Shown here one piece after another: positions 59,461-64,000 of a stretch of 64,000 bases of DNA. The position numbers were made by a program, and so were the translations under genes. The DNA comes from Collinsella sp. TM10-22 (GTDB taxonomy: Bacteria; Actinomycetota; Coriobacteriia; Coriobacteriales; Coriobacteriaceae), in assembly GCF_003466125.1 (NCBI RefSeq), contig NZ_QSOC01000002.1, forward strand, positions 186,001 to 250,000, given 5' to 3'. How positions within the stretch are numbered: the first letter of the stretch is position 1; every line of letters begins with the position of its first letter. Under the pieces are notes generated by a model, which saw only the letters and a program-made list of their open reading frames with translations, was not told the DNA's origin and made no database searches.

Positions 59461-60294
59461 GGGGCGGTCGTACTCGCCCTGCACACGGGGATGCGAATCG
59501 GCGAGGTCTGCGGCCTTCGGTGGTGCGATGTGGATTTCGAGACGGGCCTGATCTCGATCAGGCACTCGGTGGCGTACGCGAAGGGGATGGGTTCGTTCAT
59601 CAAGGACACCAAGACCCATGACGCCAGGGGCATCCCCATCGACCCGGTCGGCCTGCTCCCCTTCCTGAAGGAGATCCACGAGATCGACCGCGGGAAGCTG
59701 CGCTCGCGCAACCTTACCGGGGCGGTCGAGATCGGGAACTGCTACATCCTGTCGGAGCCGGGCGCGGCCTTCGCGACGGCGAGCTATATCCGCAGGGCGT
59801 TCAAGACGTTCTCGGAGACCAACGGCCTCATGGGCACCAACGACGAGCTGATCACGTTCCACGGCCTGCGCCACACGTTCGCCACGCAGTGGATCCGCCA
59901 GGGCGGCGATATCAAGGCGCTCCAATCGATCCTCGGGCACAAGGACGCCATGGCGACGCTCAACGTCTACGCCGACATCGAGCCAATCTCCAAAATCCAT
60001 AACATGCTGCGTGTCTCGCCGTGCCTCTGGCGCGGGTACCTCGGGCCGAGGGTCGATCCGGGACCCATGTTCCAGCAGAGAATCCAGGAGTCCATCGAGA
60101 CGCTCCAGGCGTTCGGCTACGGCGTCACCGAGCCGGACGACCAAAATATCGTCATACGCGACGTGAAGACGATCAGTCGGCTCTACCCCACCGAGTACGC
60201 CGCGGTGCTGGGCCCATCCCAACTGAGGTCACGGTGGTCCGATAGGGGCGCCGCCCGCGGCATGCGCCGCGGAGCGGTATCCCCCACCGAATAG
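59461..60294 (+). pseudogene. Tyrosine integrase, 5'-truncated
   Basis: Starting right after the HTH stop codon, the frame reads GAVVLALHTGMRIGEVCGLRW (first catalytic Arg), ITFHGLRHTFATQW (HxxR), LGHKDAMATLNVYADI (His and catalytic Tyr). The N-terminal core-binding and arm-binding domains are missing and no start codon or ribosome site serves the frame. The tail after the Tyr continues for about 100 residues without recognised homology. It is a phage- or ICE-type integrase remnant marking the edge of the island. Confidence 0.85.
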
Positions 60295-60302
60295 TGGGGG
60301 AT
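60279..60302. terminator. Hairpin at the end of the integrase fragment
   Basis: ATCCCCCAC pairs with GTGGGGGAT around CGAATA. On the plus strand CCCCCCGTTTT follows, so it may terminate transcription. The stretch to 60583 holds GTTCGGCTGA twice (60342, 60379) and a TACAAT-like -10 near 60518, but no gene. Confidence 0.6.
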
Positions 60303-60583
60303 GCCCCCCGTTTTCAGTTTGGAATCAGCGGTCGGAGGCGTTCGGCTGACTGCGGGAACGGCCTATCCGCTCGATGTGTTCGGCTGAGTTCGGAAATCAA
60401 CCCAACACGAGCTGGACGCGCGCCAGACGGCTCTTCCCCATGCGGCCTGCCCCCTCACGCTCATGTTGCAGACATGTAACGCCGCAGCAAAGGTGCCCCT
60501 TTTGGCGCCAGACAGGTACAATGATGAACACTGTACCGTAGCGGAGCGCCCCCGCGCGCCGCAACCACGCGAAAGGGTTTCCC

Positions 60584-60871
60584 ATGGCCGAGATCTCGTC
60601 CTCCCGCATCGTCATCACCGTCCTTGGCAAGAACCGCCCCGGCATCGTCGCCGGCGTCACCCGTGTTCTGGGCGAGGCCAACGTCGACATCCGCGACATC
60701 ACGCAGTCCATTATCGAGGACATCTTCACCATGACCATGCTGGCCGACACCGCCGAGTCCAAGCTCGACTTCGCCGAGCTGCAGAAGGCCCTGGCCGAGG
60801 CAGGCGAGCTTTCGGGCGTCAACGTGTCCATCCAGCGCGAGGACGTCTTTAACTTTATGTACCGCCTGTAG
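60584..60871 (+). CDS. ACT domain protein (UPF0237)
   Basis: This 95-residue protein starts MAEISSSRIVITVLGKNRPGIVAGV and forms one or a double ACT fold (ANVDIRDITQSIIEDIFTMTML). The family binds small molecules, often amino acids, and is of unproven function. CGAAAGGG precedes the ATG. The gene lies 77 bases upstream of citrate synthase in the same direction and may be cotranscribed. Confidence 0.9.
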   Translation: MAEISSSRIVITVLGKNRPGIVAGVTRVLGEANVDIRDITQSIIEDIFTMTMLADTAESKLDFAELQKALAEAGELSGVNVSIQREDVFNFMYRL

Positions 60872-60948
60872 CGAACAAGCCGCTCGGGGCAGCCTGACGT
60901 CATATCGTCCAAGCGCGCCGCCCCAAAGCGGCCCGGAGAGGAGCGCGC

Positions 60949-62367
60949 ATGGCCTACGACGCCAAGAAAATCTATTACCGCTTCGATGACCACTTGAGCC
61001 GCCTGGTTCTGGATTACGAAGCAAGCCGCCAGATTTCGCCTGAGAGCGAAAACCTCTACCACGGCCTGCCGACCGACCCTTATGACGAGGGCCTGTTTGT
61101 CGAGCACAATGTCAAGCGCGGCCTGCGCAATGCCGACGGCTCGGGCGTGGTCGCGGGCCTCACTCGTATCTCGGATGTGCACGGCTACAACAAGGTCGAC
61201 GGAAAGGTCGTGCCCGATCAGGGCAAGCTCACGCTTCGCGGCTACAGCATCGAGGATCTGGTCAACAATGCCCAGGCCGAGAATCGCTACGGCTACGAGG
61301 AAGTCGCCTATCTGCTTATCACGGGTTCGCTGCCCAACAAGGAAGAGCTCGACGGCTTTTGCGAGCGCCTGGGCGCCTTTAGACATCTGAGTGACGAGTA
61401 CGTTAAAGAGTTCCCTATGACCACGGTGTCTTCGAGCATCATGAACGTGCTCCAGCGCGCCGTACTGTTGCTCTACGCCTTCGATGCCGAACCAGACGTG
61501 ATCACGCCCGAGCACGAAATCGACGTCGCCATTTCCATGCTTGCACGTCTCCCGCGCATCGCCGCCTTCGCACACATGGCCTCGGTCGCCAAGCTTCGCG
61601 GCTCCGAGGTTCACGTGCCACACCCCACGCCCGGCCTTTCCACCGCCGAGACCATCCTGCAGGTCCTGCGCGGCGGCATGGCGTTCACCCGCGATGAGGC
61701 GATGCTGCTCGACGTTATGCTCATGCTGCATGCCGAGCACGGCGGCGGCAACAACTCCACCTTCGCCTGCCGCGTGCTGTCGTCTTCGGCCACTGACCCG
61801 TATTCCGCCTACGCCGCGGCTATCGGATCGCTCAAGGGCCCGCGCCACGGCGGTGCCAATGCCAAGGTCGTGTCTATGCACGAGGACATCCGCGCGCATG
61901 TCTCCAACTGGGAGGACGAGGACGAGGTCGCGGCCTACCTGGGCAAGATCCTCGACAAGCAGGCCTTCGACGGCACGGGCCTCGTCTACGGCATGGGCCA
62001 CGCCGTCTATACGCTCAGCGACCCGCGCGCCGAGGTATGCCGCCGTTACGCGCGCGCACTTGCCGCCAAGAAGGACTTGGGCGAAGAGTTCGCACTCATC
62101 GAGCGCATCGAGCGCCTGGCACCGCAGGTGATGCGCGACCACGGTATGACCAAGCCCATCTGCGCCAACATCGACCTGTACACGGGCTTTATCTACAAGA
62201 TGCTCGGCGTGCCCGAGACGCTCTTTACGCCGCTGTTCGCCGTCGCCCGCATGGCAGGCTGGTCGGCGCACCGCATGGAAGAGCTCTTCTGCGCGCACCG
62301 TATTATTCGCCCGGCCTATCGTCCGGTGATCGAGCCGCTGGAGTACAAGCCACTCGCCGACCGCTAG
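60949..62367 (+). CDS. gltA: Citrate synthase
   Basis: This 472-residue protein has the citrate synthase catalytic residues: His in HAEHGGGNNSTF, His in YGMGHAVYT, and Asp in DLYTGFIYKMLG. GVVAGLTRISDVHGY and YSIEDL are typical. It condenses acetyl-CoA and oxaloacetate, and in an anaerobe probably feeds 2-oxoglutarate and glutamate synthesis (compare gltBD in this window). A close relative is 2-methylcitrate synthase; nothing excludes that substrate. Confidence 0.93.
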   Translation: MAYDAKKIYYRFDDHLSRLVLDYEASRQISPESENLYHGLPTDPYDEGLFVEHNVKRGLRNADGSGVVAGLTRISDVHGYNKVDGKVVPDQGKLTLRGYSIEDLVNNAQAENRYGYEEVAYLLITGSLPNKEELDGFCERLGAFRHLSDEYVKEFPMTTVSSSIMNVLQRAVLLLYAFDAEPDVITPEHEIDVAISMLARLPRIAAFAHMASVAKLRGSEVHVPHPTPGLSTAETILQVLRGGMAFTRDEAMLLDVMLMLHAEHGGGNNSTFACRVLSSSATDPYSAYAAAIGSLKGPRHGGANAKVVSMHEDIRAHVSNWEDEDEVAAYLGKILDKQAFDGTGLVYGMGHAVYTLSDPRAEVCRRYARALAAKKDLGEEFALIERIERLAPQVMRDHGMTKPICANIDLYTGFIYKMLGVPETLFTPLFAVARMAGWSAHRMEELFCAHRIIRPAYRPVIEPLEYKPLADR

Positions 62368-62390
62368 GACGCGGACCGTTATAGAGCTCG

Positions 62391-62429
62391 AGCGTGGCCA
62401 GGGCATCGCCGCCCTCGGCCACGCTTTTT
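62391..62429 (+). terminator. Terminator of the citrate synthase gene
   Basis: AGCGTGGCC pairs with GGCCACGCT and extends inward with GGG/CCC; TTTTT follows 24 bases after the stop. Confidence 0.93.
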
Positions 62430-62454
62430 ATGCCAGCAGAAAGGGCTGCATCAA

Positions 62455-63297
62455 ATGATTGTGTTTTCCGATATGGACGGAACGCTGCTGACGAGTGGTA
62501 AGCAGATGAGCGACGCCACCTGGGCGATGCTCGACGAGCTTGCGCGCCGCGGCATTGAGTTTGTGCCCTGCACGGGACGTCCACTGTCAGGCGTCTTTGA
62601 GCCCATCCTCGCCCATCCCGCCGTGCATTACGCGGTCTGCGCCAATGGTGCCAGCGTCTGGCAGCTCGACGACGATACGCCCACCGATGCCTCACGTGCT
62701 ACGCGCATTTTGAGCCGACCACTCGACCGCACCATCGCCCACCGCGTCCATAGCATTGCCGCCGGCCATGACGTCACCTTCGATATCTTCGCGGACGGGC
62801 AGTGCTTCCTCCCCCGCTCGCTCTACACGCGCCTGGACGAATTCTGCGGCGGCGACCCCCACATCGCGGCTTCGCTCAAGCGCACACGAACACCGATCGA
62901 CTTGGATGTCGACAGCAAGATCGACGAGGTCGAGACGCTCGAACGCATCGCCATGTACTGGCACGACCCGGCCGATCGCGACGCCATCGCGGCGGCGCTC
63001 GACACGCTCGAAGGCATCGAGGTCACGCGTTCGTACGCCATGAATATTGAGGTCATGGGCGAGGGCGCCACCAAGGGAACGGCCCTCACGTGGCTATGCG
63101 ACCATCTGGGCGAGTCTCTCGCCGACGTCTGGGCGTTCGGCGACAACATCAACGACATTCCCATGCTGCAGGCAGCGGGCCACGGCACGGCCATGATCAA
63201 CGCCGAGCCTGAGGACCGCGAGGCAGCCGGCGCCATCACCAAATACGACAACGACCACGACGGTGTCGCCCGCACCATCATGGACGCCCTCGCCTAG
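62455..63297 (+). CDS. Cof-type HAD phosphatase
   Basis: This 280-residue protein starts MIVFSDMDGTLLTSGK (HAD motif I, DxDGT) and has VPCTGRP (motif II) and AFGDNINDIPML (motif III/IV GDxxND). A C2-type cap lies between. Such enzymes hydrolyse sugar phosphates or flavin phosphates. AAAGGG precedes the ATG. A second family member is encoded convergently at the window end. Confidence 0.93.
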   Translation: MIVFSDMDGTLLTSGKQMSDATWAMLDELARRGIEFVPCTGRPLSGVFEPILAHPAVHYAVCANGASVWQLDDDTPTDASRATRILSRPLDRTIAHRVHSIAAGHDVTFDIFADGQCFLPRSLYTRLDEFCGGDPHIAASLKRTRTPIDLDVDSKIDEVETLERIAMYWHDPADRDAIAAALDTLEGIEVTRSYAMNIEVMGEGATKGTALTWLCDHLGESLADVWAFGDNINDIPMLQAAGHGTAMINAEPEDREAAGAITKYDNDHDGVARTIMDALA

Positions 63298-63306
63298 CAG
63301 CAGCAA

Positions 63307-63338
63307 CCCGGCAGCAAAGGAACGTCCCTAACTGCTGG
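63307..63338. repeat. GGGACGTTCC-type repeat, partial copy
   Basis: CGGCAGCAAAGGAACGTCCC followed by TAACTGCTGG resembles the inner part of the palindrome at 22899-22960, between two convergent HAD genes. Confidence 0.6.
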
Positions 63339-63339
63339 A

Positions 63340-64000
63340 TTAAGCAAGGCTCTCCAGAACACGGCGGAGTTCTTGCTGGACGGCGTGGTCGCGGTTACGA
63401 CCCACCACGCGATCGGCCACCGCCTTGAGCGCGGGGCGCGCGTTTTCCATCGCGCAACCCGTGCCGACAAAGCGAATGATCTCGTAGTCGTTCATAGAGT
63501 CGCCAAACGCCATAACCTCATCGCGCCCAATGCCGTAATGCTCCGCGAGCTGTGCGATGCCCGAAGCCTTCGACACACCGGGCTGCATGGCATCGATCCA
63601 CGCGTTGCCCGAAGGCGCAAAGGTAAAGAGCTGACCGAGTTCGCGCTGTAGCACGTACGCACTGTCCATAACGACACCGTCGTCGCAAAAGATACTCGCT
63701 TTGATGATATTTACGCCGGGATCGGGCAGCTCCCAAATGCGCTCGGCATTGGGGAGGTCCTTATCGACCTCGCGCACGAACTTGCTCTCGTCATCGAGCA
63801 GGAAGGACTTGGCTCGGTCAAAGAGCGCAAGATGCAAATTGGGAAACGTCCTAACGGCCTGGGCGAGTTTTCGAATCGCCAGGTGCGAATACACCTCGCG
63901 GTCTACCATTTTGCCGTCGGCGTAGACCTGGGCACCGTTAGCTGCGACAAAGTCCATCTTGTCGCGAACGGGCGCAAAGAACTCGCACAGGCGATCGTAT
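63340..64000 (-). CDS. Cof-type HAD phosphatase, 5' partial
   Basis: The minus-strand frame is open beyond the window edge and lacks motif I, so only the C-terminal 220 residues are present. FVAANGAQVY is the family's second-motif flank. KASGIAQLAEHYGI and AFGDSMNDYEII (GDxxND) are motifs III/IV. It is a second Cof/YidA-like HAD phosphatase, convergent with the one at 62455. Confidence 0.92.
   Translation of the reverse strand, partial: YDRLCEFFAPVRDKMDFVAANGAQVYADGKMVDREVYSHLAIRKLAQAVRTFPNLHLALFDRAKSFLLDDESKFVREVDKDLPNAERIWELPDPGVNIIKASIFCDDGVVMDSAYVLQRELGQLFTFAPSGNAWIDAMQPGVSKASGIAQLAEHYGIGRDEVMAFGDSMNDYEIIRFVGTGCAMENARPALKAVADRVVGRNRDHAVQQELRRVLESLA

Overview
The window is about 60% G+C, gene-dense and bacterial. 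It encodes a Gram-positive-type cell plan: FtsEX, SecA, RpmE, SmpB, PTS systems, murein recycling, and no outer-membrane genes. Protein sequences, gene content and codon use suggest a gut Coriobacteriia member such as Collinsella. That assignment is an inference from recognition; no database was searched.

Layout. 0-3.6 kb: 3' part of a YgiQ radical SAM gene, a CPBP protease, an orphan RelB/DinJ-like antitoxin and a decayed ABC ATPase fragment. 3.6-8.3 kb: a complete alpha-glucoside PTS operon (EIIA, LicT/BglG-type antiterminator, EIICB, GH4 6-phospho-alpha-glucosidase). 8.4-10.7 kb: DEAD-box helicase with an Arg/Gly-rich tail. 11-14.6 kb: an FHA protein and a membrane Ser/Thr kinase with a DUF6273-like outer domain. 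15-18 kb: a copper regulon (copA, copZ, csoR). 18-22.6 kb: zinc-ribbon membrane protein, amidohydrolase, a DUF559-like PD-(D/E)XK protein, and a hypothetical protein. 23-31 kb: gltD/gltB and an Nramp transporter. 31-34.8 kb: rubredoxin-like protein, flavin reductase, smpB, TPR protein, two tRNAs and a Spx/ArsC-like protein. 34.8-39.3 kb: a MurNAc/murein-recycling operon (murR, murQ, murP, mupG). 39.5-52.2 kb: serine resolvase, RNase R, ftsX/ftsE, a split transketolase, YitT protein, prfB and secA. 52.5-60.3 kb: rpmE, then an accessory island with a decayed BrnT/BrnA pair, an ABC-linked secreted-peptide (bacteriocin-like) operon, a divergent DUF2975/HTH pair and a 5'-truncated tyrosine integrase. 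60.5-64 kb: ACT protein, citrate synthase and two HAD phosphatases, the last one partial.

The most unusual non-genic feature is a family of 57-58 bp palindromes, each made of 16 bp arms around a 25-26 bp loop. There are 14 complete copies and one half copy, all between 11.0 and 31.0 kb and all intergenic. In the clusters, arms alternate in orientation every 39-41 bp, almost exactly four helical turns. The variable arm positions fall mainly on a central CG that appears as CG, CA, TG or (rarely) TA. No cas genes are present and the loops share a core, so it is not a CRISPR array. The gene enclosed by two of the clusters encodes a PD-(D/E)XK-like protein, which makes it a candidate partner. A second family of dispersed palindromes (GGGACGTTCC type) occurs at 2.8, 8.4, 22.9 and 63.3 kb.

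Other points to check are a release factor 2 whose stop-codon-reading tripeptide reads Ser-Pro-Thr instead of Ser-Pro-Phe, FtsE and L31 proteins with long low-complexity extensions, a nested palindrome with 28 bp perfect arms upstream of ftsE, and the bacteriocin-like operon at 53.6-58.6 kb.
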